Below are positions 27,977 to 35,994 of a stretch of DNA of 64,000 nt, piece after piece. A program made the position numbers and the translations under genes. Position 1 is the first letter of the stretch; each line of letters starts with the position of its first letter. The notes under the pieces were generated by a model. It did no database searches. It had not been told where the DNA came from and worked only from the letters and a program-made list of their open reading frames with translations. Source of the stretch: Luteibacter anthropi (GTDB taxonomy: Bacteria > Pseudomonadota > Gammaproteobacteria > Xanthomonadales > Rhodanobacteraceae); assembly GCF_011759365.1 (NCBI RefSeq), contig NZ_JAARLZ010000008.1, positions 62,001 to 126,000 of the forward strand, given 5' to 3'.

Positions 27977-28443
27977 GTGAGCCGCTTCCCCGCGAAATCC
28001 GTTGCGTGCTGATTCCCAGCGGTGGCATCCGCCTGCTGCTGCCGAATGCGGCCGTAGCCGAAGTCATTACCCTGGCAGGGGTGGAGCCGGCGCCCGGCGC
28101 CCCCGCGTGGATGCACGGTGTCATCGAATGGCGCGGCTGGCGCATTCCGCTGGTCAGCTTCGACCATGTGGCCGCCCTGCCGGAGGACAGCCAGGCGCAG
28201 GCCACCCGCGTTGCGGTGCTCAAGGCCATCGGCCAGCGCCCGGACATGCCCTACGTGGCCGTGCTGACCCACGGTTTTCCCCGCCTGACGACGCTCAACG
28301 CAGAGCTGCTGCTGCCCACGCACGACGGCAACGACCTGCCTTTCGGCGTTCGTGCCCGGGTGCTGGTGCGTGACGACATGGCCGTCATCCCGGACCTCGA
28401 AGCCATCGAGGCCGCCCTGGCCGGGGCTACGGAGCCCGCCTGA
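27973..28443 (+). CDS. chpC: CheW-like adaptor ChpC
   Basis: 156 residues, one CheW domain: RCVLIPSGGIRLLLPNAAVAEVI, PAWMHGVIEWRGWRIPLVSFD and the C-terminal ARVLVRDDMAVIPDLEAIE. A second adaptor of the Chp system besides PilI. ATGA overlap with chpB, so co-translated. Last gene of the pil/chp operon; the following gene starts 163 bp on with its own ribosome site. Confidence 0.88.
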   Translation: MSEPLPREIRCVLIPSGGIRLLLPNAAVAEVITLAGVEPAPGAPAWMHGVIEWRGWRIPLVSFDHVAALPEDSQAQATRVAVLKAIGQRPDMPYVAVLTHGFPRLTTLNAELLLPTHDGNDLPFGVRARVLVRDDMAVIPDLEAIEAALAGATEPA

Positions 28444-28606
28444 GGGGCGAATTCGGCCGGACACAGAAGCTTCGCAAAGTCCCCCGCACTGTCGTCGGGG
28501 GGCGCGACGCGCTATTCTGGCCGCTTTCCCTGGCAAGTTTGACGCCAATCCTGGGCTGAGCTATCACGGCAGCACGCCCCCCGTCCCGCCAGGGAAGGAT
28601 GCCCCC

Positions 28607-29527
28607 TTGAACGACAGGTCCGAAGTGCGCCAGGTTGCCTGGCACGAACAGATTGCGGTGGCTGCGGCCTATGCCGCGGTCTGGGAGGTTGCGCGGTACT
28701 TTTCGTTCTCGCACTGGATGCTCCCGGCGGGCATCCGGCTTGCCTGCCTGCTGCTCGTGCCCCGGCGTTACTGGATCGCCCTCGTGGCGGGCGAGGCGCT
28801 GCCCGTGATGACCAATGGCCTGATGCTCATCCCGCAGTTCGGCTGGTGGTATGGGCTGTTCGCGTCGTTCCCCGTCATCATTCCCTGTATTCCGGTCATG
28901 CTCTGGTTGCGCAGGCGTGCCTCTTTGTTCCTGCCCGATGGCTCGGTCAATATGCTGCTGTTCGGCACGGCATCGCTCGTCTGCGCCCTGCTGGCCGCCA
29001 TCGTGAACGACGTGATGCTGGCGGGAGCCCTCTGGCCAACGGAGCCGGGGCAGGCCGTTCCGTATGTCCGCCTGCTACAGGCCTTTTTCGCCTACCTGCT
29101 CGGTAGCTATCTTGGCGCGCTGACCCTGGCCCCGAGTCTGGTGGCGCTGCGTCTTCTGGTGCAGCAGAAAGACCTGCGCACGATCTGGCAGGGGCCGCTT
29201 GCGCGTGACCTGGCGCTGGCGGCGGGATTCCTCGCCATCGGTGCCTTCGGTGCCGCGCATCTCAACGGCGCCGCCCTGATGGCCTGTCGCATCGCCATGG
29301 TGCTGCCGGTGCTTTTCGTGGCCTTGCGCCACGGCTGGCACGGGGCTGCCTTGTGCGGCACGCTGGCCAGTGTCGCGCTGGCCACCACGTCGGCGATCGT
29401 CCGCGATCCTGCCATGATCCAGGCACAAGCCGTTTTCGCAGCGGTGCTCTCCACTATCCTCATGGTGGCTTCCCGGCGCATCGTGGCGACCATGCCTTCG
29501 CCAGCCACGCTTCCGCTGCGTGACTGA
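28607..29527 (+). CDS. MASE1-like integral membrane protein without output domain
   Basis: 306 residues, about eight hydrophobic segments. MLPAGIRLACLLLVPRRYWIALVAGE resembles (in two parts) the MASE1 motif that normally heads sensor kinases or diguanylate cyclases. The protein ends shortly after the last helix (ILMVASRRIVATM), so no kinase, GGDEF or EAL domain is present. The start is inferred as TTG at 28607, 8 bp after AGGGAAGG; no in-frame ATG is well placed. It may be a free-standing sensor or transporter-like protein, or a decayed kinase. Convergent with the next gene, 24 bp apart. Confidence 0.72.
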   Translation: MNDRSEVRQVAWHEQIAVAAAYAAVWEVARYFSFSHWMLPAGIRLACLLLVPRRYWIALVAGEALPVMTNGLMLIPQFGWWYGLFASFPVIIPCIPVMLWLRRRASLFLPDGSVNMLLFGTASLVCALLAAIVNDVMLAGALWPTEPGQAVPYVRLLQAFFAYLLGSYLGALTLAPSLVALRLLVQQKDLRTIWQGPLARDLALAAGFLAIGAFGAAHLNGAALMACRIAMVLPVLFVALRHGWHGAALCGTLASVALATTSAIVRDPAMIQAQAVFAAVLSTILMVASRRIVATMPSPATLPLRD

Positions 29528-29551
29528 CGAAAGCGACCTGCATCCTGGCGA

Positions 29552-30025
29552 TTACTGGGACGGCGACGTGGCGTTGAAGTGGGCACCGCATTCCTCGGGT
29601 CCCTTGGTGCATTCACCCTGGATGGCCTGGAAGATCACGGTTCCCGACGGCTGCGGATAGGCGATCACCTGTACGTCGTCAGAGCGATACACCGTCTCCC
29701 CATTGGCATCCTGTGCAGGCGCGGATGCTGCCTGCGACGCCGTGGCAAGGCGGGTCGTGTCCGCACCCATCGGAAGAGCAAAGACCTGGCCGCCGGCCAC
29801 GCCGAATGCGGCGCGCACGATGCCGTTGAGGTCGTTGATCTGCACGTAGCGGACACCTGCGCGCTCGAACTGGTAGACATGGAAATGGCCGCTGGCGCTG
29901 ACGTCGGCGGTCGCCGGCCAGGACTGGCCAAGCCCTGCCGTGCTCGCCGTGGAGGAATCGGCCAGGGCCGGTGCGGCGATCGGCAGGAGCATGGCCAGGA
30001 GTGAAAGACGGATGCGCTTGTTCAT
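29552..30025 (-). CDS. Small exported protein of unknown function
   Basis: 157 residues. Signal peptide MNKRIRLSLLAMLLPIAAPALA, cleavage near residue 22. The mature part has a SGHFHVYQFERAGVRYVQIND core, a mid-region rich in Ala/Ser, and a CTKGPEEC pair of Cys near the C-terminus that could form a disulfide. The ATG at 30025 follows an AGGAA site; upstream in-frame ATGs run into the hemP promoter side. No family recognised. Confidence 0.72.
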   Translation of the reverse strand: MNKRIRLSLLAMLLPIAAPALADSSTASTAGLGQSWPATADVSASGHFHVYQFERAGVRYVQINDLNGIVRAAFGVAGGQVFALPMGADTTRLATASQAASAPAQDANGETVYRSDDVQVIAYPQPSGTVIFQAIQGECTKGPEECGAHFNATSPSQ

Positions 30026-30208
30026 GGGTCTGGTTCCTGTTCGGGTAGGCCACGGCGGGGTGCCGGGGCACGGGTATCCTAGGTCGGATGCACGTATCGG
30101 GTCGTTTTCGTCAGCGAAATGCGGCGTAACGTGGTGGTTACGTACCTTTTTGCCGCAAAGACGCATATAAGGAATTTCCGAATCGGCATATCGGCGCGCC
30201 AGACCCTC

Positions 30209-30240
30209 TTGACGAGTAATTGAGAATCATTATCATCAAC
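30209..30240 (+). promoter_or_regulatory. hemP promoter with overlapping Fur box
   Basis: TTGACG at 30209-30214 and TATCAT at 30231-30236 form a promoter with a 16-bp spacer. Overlapping the -10 box is AATTGAGAATCATTATCAT (30218-30236), a good match to the Fur operator with its GATAATCATTATC core. Fur with ferrous iron would block RNA polymerase, so the gene should be on only in iron shortage. Confidence 0.8.
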
Positions 30241-30268
30241 TGCGCACCCCCACCGCGGAGTACCTGCC

Positions 30269-30466
30269 ATGTTGATGAGAACGCTTCCCCTGAACGACAA
30301 CGCCTCCCGCGACAAGGTCGTCCCGCTGCGTACCGCACCGGCCGCCGCCCGTCGCATCGAAAGCAAGAACCTGCTCGATGGCTCCCGCGAACTGGTCATC
30401 GAACACCAGGGCGCGGAGTACCACCTGCGCCTCACGCGCAACGACAAGCTCATCCTCACCAAGTAA
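30269..30466 (+). CDS. hemP: Hemin uptake protein HemP
   Basis: 65 residues. The C-terminal half carries the HemP signature: RIESKNLLDGSRELVIEH followed by GAEYHLRLTRNDKLILTK. HemP proteins are small, Fur-controlled activators of haem receptor expression in several proteobacteria. The upstream Fur box supports the call. ATG at 30269 after a GGAG site; a second in-frame ATG is two codons later. Confidence 0.9.
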   Translation: MLMRTLPLNDNASRDKVVPLRTAPAAARRIESKNLLDGSRELVIEHQGAEYHLRLTRNDKLILTK

Positions 30467-30557
30467 CAACCCAGATCTCCCCGCCGCCAAGCCAGCCGTC
30501 CCTCCCGCACGGCCCAGCCAGGCACTCCAGAAGACGAACCGTCACCGGGAGACGCCC

Positions 30558-31121
30558 ATGTTCGGTTGGCTCGCATCCTTCGGCGTGCACGCACGCCATC
30601 GCTCCGCCTCCACCATCCGCTGGCTCGCGGTCTCCCCCCGTACGCTGGTCGAGGGGCTGGGACAACTTGGCGGGGTGCTTTATCTCGCGCCACGCCCCGT
30701 CACCTGCCCGGCCGGTGCGCCGGTACCTGTGGGTTGCCTGGTGGAATCGGCCGACCTCGCACCACTGCTGGCTACACGCCACGTCGGCCTGACCTGTGCC
30801 GTGACGGCAGAGGGACCGCGCGAATGGATCGACTGCGTGAGCGCCGATGGCGACACGCTGGCCCGTATCTACCTCCTGCCGGATACCGATTACCTTGCCT
30901 GGGATGGCCTCTTCGCCGACGCCATCGTTGTCGATGCGCCCTCCCGGCGAGTCCCGGATCGCGCTTGGCTGCGGGCTTGCCGCGCCCGGGTGTTGAGCTT
31001 CCAGCGACGCCGCCTCGTCGGATTCGACGTGCTGGGCGCGCAGGACGTACGCATTTCGTCGCTGGGTCGCGGTGTCGCGCGCGACATCGCCGTGTCCGAG
31101 TCGGTCGCCATCACCGTGTAG
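30558..31121 (+). CDS. Conserved protein downstream of hemP, possible haem-uptake partner
   Basis: 187 residues, no signal peptide or membrane segment visible. Start ATG 30558 after GGGAGA; longer frames overlap hemP. It has a Trp/Arg-rich N-terminus (MFGWLASFGVHARHRSAS) and a LLPDTDYLAWDGLFADAIVV block. I do not recognise the fold. Position 91 bp after hemP suggests the same Fur-controlled transcript; similar genes in Xanthomonadales are labelled as haemin transport proteins, which I hold at low confidence. The stop TAG at 31119-31121 is part of the GTAG head of a REP, so the C-terminal end may have been altered by the insertion. Confidence 0.68.
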   Translation: MFGWLASFGVHARHRSASTIRWLAVSPRTLVEGLGQLGGVLYLAPRPVTCPAGAPVPVGCLVESADLAPLLATRHVGLTCAVTAEGPREWIDCVSADGDTLARIYLLPDTDYLAWDGLFADAIVVDAPSRRVPDRAWLRACRARVLSFQRRRLVGFDVLGAQDVRISSLGRGVARDIAVSESVAITV

Positions 31122-31183
31122 GAGCGTGCTTGCGCGCGACGGGCATCATCGCGATGCCCGGTTGCGCGCAAGCACGCTCCTAC
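31118..31183. repeat. REP pair overlapping the stop of the hemP partner gene
   Basis: Direct unit 31118-31141 (GTAGGAGCGTGCTTGCGCG start, one base shorter) and inverted unit 31160-31183 (ends GCTCCTAC). Arms contain a G-to-A class change (GTGCTT, AGCACG), seen again in the 60.4-kb array. Confidence 0.87.
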
Positions 31184-31318
31184 GGGACCGGCTGTTGTTG
31201 TGTCCGCTCGAGAGTGTCCGCGGACACACTGTCCTGGGCGCCATGCGTTGGCGCCCAATCCCTTCATTGTTGGCATGCTCCCTGCTAGGTCTTTCGTAAA
31301 GACCTTCAGGGACAGCCC

Positions 31319-32590
31319 ATGATCCGCGACACCTCTGCCCAGGACCGCCTCGTCGAAGTGCGCCCCAGCCGGCGCCGCAAGCTGCTACTGGCCGGCGGCG
31401 GCGTGGCAGTGCTGTGTGTCCTGGCGCTGACCGTGCCGAGGCTGTCGTCGTTGTTCTCTGCCGAAGCCTCGGTAAGCCAGTCGCGGCTCACCATAGCCAC
31501 CGTGACCCGCGGGCCCTTCGTGCGCGATATCGCGGCGGAGGGCAAGGTCGTGGCGGCGGTGAGCCCTACGCTCTACGCGACATCACCCGGTGCCGTCGTG
31601 CTGAAGGTGCACGCAGGTGACGTAGTGAAGAAAGGCCAGGTGCTGGCGACTATCAGCAGCCCCGAACTCACCAATAAACTTCTCCAGGAGCGTTCATCGG
31701 CCGATGCGATGCAGGTGGATTACCTGCGTGCGCAGATCGAGGCGCGCAAGAAGCGCGGTGAATTGCAGAAGACCCTGGATAACGCGCTCATCGACCAGAC
31801 CGCCGGCCAGCGTGACCTCAAGCGTTACCAGACTGCCTATGACAAGGGCGCCGTGCCGGTGATGGATGTAGACAAGGCGAAGTCGACGCTCGACAAGGCC
31901 AACGTCGCCGTGCTGCACGCGAAGTCGGACATGGGCATGGACAACGACAGCCTCACCTTCGATGTGCAGGCCAAGAATATCGCCCACGAGCGCCAGCTGC
32001 TCATGGTCAAGGAGCTGGAGCGCCAGGTGGACGACCTCGACGTGAAGTCGCCTGTGGACGGCCAGGTGGGTCAGCTGTTCATTGCCGAGCGCGCCACCGT
32101 TGCCAAGGATGCCCAGCTGCTGAGCGTCATCGACCTGTCGGCGCTCGAAGTGGAGATGAAGGTTCCTGAAAGCTTCGCGCGTGACCTCGCCATCGGCATG
32201 CCGGGCGAAATCGCAGGTAACGGCAAGACCTGGACGGGCAAGGTGAGTGCCATTTCCCCTGAAGTGGTCAACGGTGAAGTGGCCGCCCGGCTGCGCTTTG
32301 ACGGCAGCACACCGCAGCAGCTGCGCCAGAGCCAGCGTCTTTCGGTGCGTGTCCTGCTGGATCGCCGTGAAAACGTGCTGACGGTGCAACGCGGCTCGTT
32401 CGTCGACGAGAGTGGCGGTCGCTACGCTTACCTGGTCAACGACGGCATGGCTGATCGCCACGATATCCGTGTCGGTGCAAGCAGCATCGACAAGGTCGAA
32501 ATACTTGACGGGCTGAAGGAAGGCGACCGCATCGTGGTCTCCGGCGCCGATGCCTTTGGCAATTCGAAACACGTCGCGATCGGCCGCTGA
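31319..32590 (+). CDS. Periplasmic adaptor (MacA/HlyD type) of an ABC efflux system
   Basis: 423 residues. One N-terminal membrane anchor (KLLLAGGGVAVLCVLALTVP, about 20-40), a split lipoyl-like domain (TSPGAVVLKVHAGDVVKKGQVLATI), an alpha-helical hairpin (about 115-230, rich in Lys/Glu/Gln) that would meet an outer-membrane TolC-type channel, and a beta-barrel and membrane-proximal region toward the C-terminus (FVDESGGRYAYLVNDG). First gene of a compact set with an ATPase and two permeases, 38 bp before the ATPase. No outer-membrane channel gene is adjacent. Confidence 0.9.
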   Translation: MIRDTSAQDRLVEVRPSRRRKLLLAGGGVAVLCVLALTVPRLSSLFSAEASVSQSRLTIATVTRGPFVRDIAAEGKVVAAVSPTLYATSPGAVVLKVHAGDVVKKGQVLATISSPELTNKLLQERSSADAMQVDYLRAQIEARKKRGELQKTLDNALIDQTAGQRDLKRYQTAYDKGAVPVMDVDKAKSTLDKANVAVLHAKSDMGMDNDSLTFDVQAKNIAHERQLLMVKELERQVDDLDVKSPVDGQVGQLFIAERATVAKDAQLLSVIDLSALEVEMKVPESFARDLAIGMPGEIAGNGKTWTGKVSAISPEVVNGEVAARLRFDGSTPQQLRQSQRLSVRVLLDRRENVLTVQRGSFVDESGGRYAYLVNDGMADRHDIRVGASSIDKVEILDGLKEGDRIVVSGADAFGNSKHVAIGR

Positions 32591-32628
32591 TCGCATCATC
32601 GATACCGTATTCAACCGAGGGAACCGCC

Positions 32629-33339
32629 ATGCTCAAGATGAACCATCTCGCCAAGGTCTACCGCACGGAAGTCGTCGAGACCTATGCGCTGCGCGATTTC
32701 AACATCGACGTGAAGGAGGGCGAATTCGTGGCCGTGACGGGGCCGTCGGGTTCCGGCAAGACCACCTTCCTGACCATCGCGGGCCTGCTGGAGACGTTCA
32801 CCGGGGGTGAGTATCACCTCGATGGCGTGGAGGTGAGCAAGCTCGACGACAACGCCCGTTCGCGCATCCGCAACGAGAAGATCGGTTTCATCTTCCAGGC
32901 GTTCAACCTCATTCCCGATCTCAACGTGTTCGACAACGTGGAAGTGCCGCTGCGTTACCGGGGCATGAAAGCGGCCGAGCGAAAGCAGCGCATCATGGAT
33001 GCACTGGAGCGCGTTGGCCTGGCGTCCCGTGCAAAGCACTATCCGGCCGAATTGTCCGGCGGCCAACAGCAGCGCGTCGCCATCGCCCGCGCGCTTGCCG
33101 GGTCGCCGCGCCTGCTGCTCGCGGACGAACCGACGGGCAACCTCGATACGCAGATGGCCCGTGGCGTGATGGAACTGCTGGAAGAAATCCATCGCGAGGG
33201 CGCCACCATCGTCATGGTCACCCACGATCCGGAACTGGCGGCCCGTGCACAGCGAAACGTGCATGTCATCGACGGCCAGGTCGTGGATCTCGCGGAGGAA
33301 CCGCGTTTCCATACCCACGCTCACGTGGCACACCCCTGA
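32629..33339 (+). CDS. ABC transporter ATP-binding protein (MacB/LolD type)
   Basis: 236 residues. Walker A GPSGSGKTT near residue 39, Q-loop FIFQAFNLIPDL, signature LSGGQQQRVAIARAL, Walker B LLLADEPTGNLD and switch MVTHDPELA are all intact. The DEPTGNLD form is typical of the MacB/LolD/FtsE branch that works with FtsX-type permeases, as found directly downstream. It hydrolyses ATP at the cytoplasmic face. Confidence 0.94.
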   Translation: MLKMNHLAKVYRTEVVETYALRDFNIDVKEGEFVAVTGPSGSGKTTFLTIAGLLETFTGGEYHLDGVEVSKLDDNARSRIRNEKIGFIFQAFNLIPDLNVFDNVEVPLRYRGMKAAERKQRIMDALERVGLASRAKHYPAELSGGQQQRVAIARALAGSPRLLLADEPTGNLDTQMARGVMELLEEIHREGATIVMVTHDPELAARAQRNVHVIDGQVVDLAEEPRFHTHAHVAHP

Positions 33340-33375
33340 GCAGCTGAAGCCGCTTGTAGCGTTTGAGGAAACACG

Positions 33376-34680
33376 ATGTTTGTCTATTACCTTGAGCTGG
33401 CCGTGCTCAGCCTGCGCAGGAACAAAGGTCTTACGATCCTGATGATCCTGGCTGTCGCCATGGGTATCGGCGCCACCATGACCACGCTCACCGTGGTGCA
33501 TGTGCTTTCCGGCAATCCGCTGCCAGGCAAGGAGGATCGTGTTTTTCGCGTGGCCGTCGATGCCGAGCCGATCACCACCTACCAGGAAGGCACCCCTCCG
33601 CTGGATCAGGTCACCTGGATCGATGGCATGAACCTGTTGCGTGAGGCCAGGGCCGATCGCCAGGCGCTGATGACCGGTGGCAACGTAGCCGTTACGCCGG
33701 CCGACGGATCGCTGGATCCGTTCTACACGGGCTCCCGTTACAGCACGGCGGACATCTTCCCGATGTTCGATATTCACTTCATCTACGGAACCGGCTGGAC
33801 GGCCCGGGACGACGCAGCGCGTTCCCGCGTGGTGGTCATCACCCGTCGCCTCAACGACAAGGTATTTCATGGCGAAAACAGCGTGGGGAGAGATCTTCGC
33901 GTTGGCGATGCAAGCCTGCGGGTGGTGGGCGTGATGGAGGACTGGGATCCCCAGCCGCATTTCCATGACCTGGACGTTTCCAATTACGGCAACGGGGAGC
34001 AGATCTACCTGCCACTGGGAACCTCGCGCGACTTGGCCCTCACGCATTCGGGCTCGGTCAACTGCTACGGCAACGGCCGGTCGTCGGAAGCCGAGATGGA
34101 AACGCAGTCGTGTACGTGGCTGCAGTACTGGGTGGAACTGGATTCCGCGGAAAAGCGCGACGCCTACCACGAGTACCTGATCAATTATTCACGTGGACAG
34201 CATGACCACGGTCGCTTCGAGAGGCCACCCAATGTCCGCCTGTATGACGTCATGGCCTGGCTGGATTTCAAGAAAGTCGTGCCCGGCGATGTGAAGCTGC
34301 AGGCATGGCTGGCGTTCGGGTTCCTGCTGGTGTGCCTGGTCAATACCGTGGGCCTGATGTTGGCGAAGTTCCTCCGCCGGTCAGGCGAGGTCGGCGTGCG
34401 CCGCGCCTTGGGCGCCACTCGCCAGGAGATTCTTGGCCAGTTGCTGACCGAGGCCGGCATGATCGGCGTGGCGGGTGGCATCGGTGGCCTGGTGCTGGCC
34501 TTGCTGGGCTTGTGGCTTGTGCGCATGCAACCTGACAGTTACGCCGGGCTGGCTCATCTGGATTTGTCCATGCTCGTCCTGACGTTCGTGTTCGCGGTCG
34601 CCAGTACCGTCGTCGCCGGCCTGCTGCCCGCATGGCGCGCATGCCGCATCGCACCCGCCCTGCAACTGAAGACGCAGTGA
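33376..34680 (+). CDS. FtsX-type ABC permease (MacB-like), first copy
   Basis: 434 residues. One membrane helix near residue 20 (ILMILAVAMGIGATMT), a large periplasmic MacB-core domain (about 45-300), and three C-terminal helices with the FtsX motif RRSGEVGVRRALGATRQEI near 338. Such permeases transmit ATP hydrolysis as a mechanical movement of the periplasmic part rather than moving substrate through the membrane. Stop overlaps the start of the second permease by one base (TGATG). Confidence 0.92.
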   Translation: MFVYYLELAVLSLRRNKGLTILMILAVAMGIGATMTTLTVVHVLSGNPLPGKEDRVFRVAVDAEPITTYQEGTPPLDQVTWIDGMNLLREARADRQALMTGGNVAVTPADGSLDPFYTGSRYSTADIFPMFDIHFIYGTGWTARDDAARSRVVVITRRLNDKVFHGENSVGRDLRVGDASLRVVGVMEDWDPQPHFHDLDVSNYGNGEQIYLPLGTSRDLALTHSGSVNCYGNGRSSEAEMETQSCTWLQYWVELDSAEKRDAYHEYLINYSRGQHDHGRFERPPNVRLYDVMAWLDFKKVVPGDVKLQAWLAFGFLLVCLVNTVGLMLAKFLRRSGEVGVRRALGATRQEILGQLLTEAGMIGVAGGIGGLVLALLGLWLVRMQPDSYAGLAHLDLSMLVLTFVFAVASTVVAGLLPAWRACRIAPALQLKTQ

Positions 34681-35906
34681 TGTCCATGGATATTCTTCCC
34701 ATCCTTGCCAGCCTGCGTCGCCACAAGGTAACGGCCATCCTGCTCGTGCTGGAGATCGCGCTCACCTGTGCGATCGTCTGCAACGCGGTATTCCTTATCG
34801 GCCTCCGGCTCGATCGCATTCATACCGTGAGCGGCGCGGCCGATAACGAAGTGACGATCCTGCGGATGTCGGGTATCGGCAGGAACAGCGATGCCCAGGC
34901 ACGTACCCTCGAAGACCTCGCGGCCCTGCGTGCGGTACCCGGCGTGAAGTCAGCCGCCTTGCTGGCACAGACGCCTTTCGGGTATTCCGGTTCCAGCTCG
35001 TCGATCAAGCTCACGCCGGATCAGAAGCTGCCCACGGTGACGGTGTCTTCGTACTACGGCGAAGGCATCGTTCCTGCGCTGGGACTGGAGCTGACGAGCG
35101 GGCGCGATTTCGATGCCGGTGAATATCACTGGTTGACCGACATGAACGCGGGCAAGGCCGGATCCTCGCCGCGTGCCGTCATCCTCAGCGAAACGCTGGC
35201 CCAGCGCCTGTTTCCCGGGGAAAACGCACTGGGCAAGGATATCTACGTCTACGATGAGCCTTCGCGGGTGGTGGGTATCGTGCGCCATCTGGTCACCGCG
35301 CAGGAGTGGGCATCCGGACAGCAGGACTACTCGATGATCCTGCCGGTTCGCGTCAGCCCGGATGCGGGTGTGGGCGGAACCTATGTCATGCGGACGACGC
35401 CCGACCAGCGCGACAAGGTGCTGGACGCGGCCGTGGCGAAGCTGAAGGCGCTGGACCCGCGCCGTGTGCTCACGAGGAAAACCACTCTGGAAAAACAGCG
35501 TGAGACCTTCTTCGCGGCGGATCGGGCCACGGCAGGCTGGCTCATCGCCACCTGCATCGCGCTGCTGATCGTCACCGCGCTGGGTATCGTGGGGCTGGGC
35601 AGCTTCTGGGTGGCGCAGCGGCGCCGCCAGATCGGTGTCAGGCGGGCGCTGGGGGCGCGCAAGATCGATATCCTGCGTTACTTCCAGACCGAGAACTTCC
35701 TGCTGGCGACTTTTGGCATCGTGATCGGCATGGTCCTGGCCTATGGCATCAGCCTGTTCCTGGTGATCCAGTACGAACTACCCCGGCTGCCCGTGCTTTA
35801 CCTGCCCCTTGGCGCGGTGATCCTCTGGCTGCTCGGCCAGCTTGCGGTACTGTCGCCGGCCCTGCGTGCGGCATCCGTTCCGCCCGTCGTGGCGACCCGT
35901 AGCTGA
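34680..35906 (+). CDS. FtsX-type ABC permease (MacB-like), second copy
   Basis: 408 residues, same topology as its neighbour: N-terminal helix (KVTAILLVLEIALTCAIVCNA in part), periplasmic core, and three C-terminal helices with RRQIGVRRALGARKIDILRYF. The two permeases are diverged enough that a heterodimer is likelier than a recent duplicate. Start ATG 34680; a second ATG two codons later is possible. Confidence 0.92.
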   Translation: MSMDILPILASLRRHKVTAILLVLEIALTCAIVCNAVFLIGLRLDRIHTVSGAADNEVTILRMSGIGRNSDAQARTLEDLAALRAVPGVKSAALLAQTPFGYSGSSSSIKLTPDQKLPTVTVSSYYGEGIVPALGLELTSGRDFDAGEYHWLTDMNAGKAGSSPRAVILSETLAQRLFPGENALGKDIYVYDEPSRVVGIVRHLVTAQEWASGQQDYSMILPVRVSPDAGVGGTYVMRTTPDQRDKVLDAAVAKLKALDPRRVLTRKTTLEKQRETFFAADRATAGWLIATCIALLIVTALGIVGLGSFWVAQRRRQIGVRRALGARKIDILRYFQTENFLLATFGIVIGMVLAYGISLFLVIQYELPRLPVLYLPLGAVILWLLGQLAVLSPALRAASVPPVVATRS

Positions 35907-35994
35907 ACGACTGGACCGGGCAGATACGCTCCGCTACCGTCCGTTCAAACCTTTTGTCGCCGGGGTGCATCGCACCCCCATGCCCAGGATCAAG

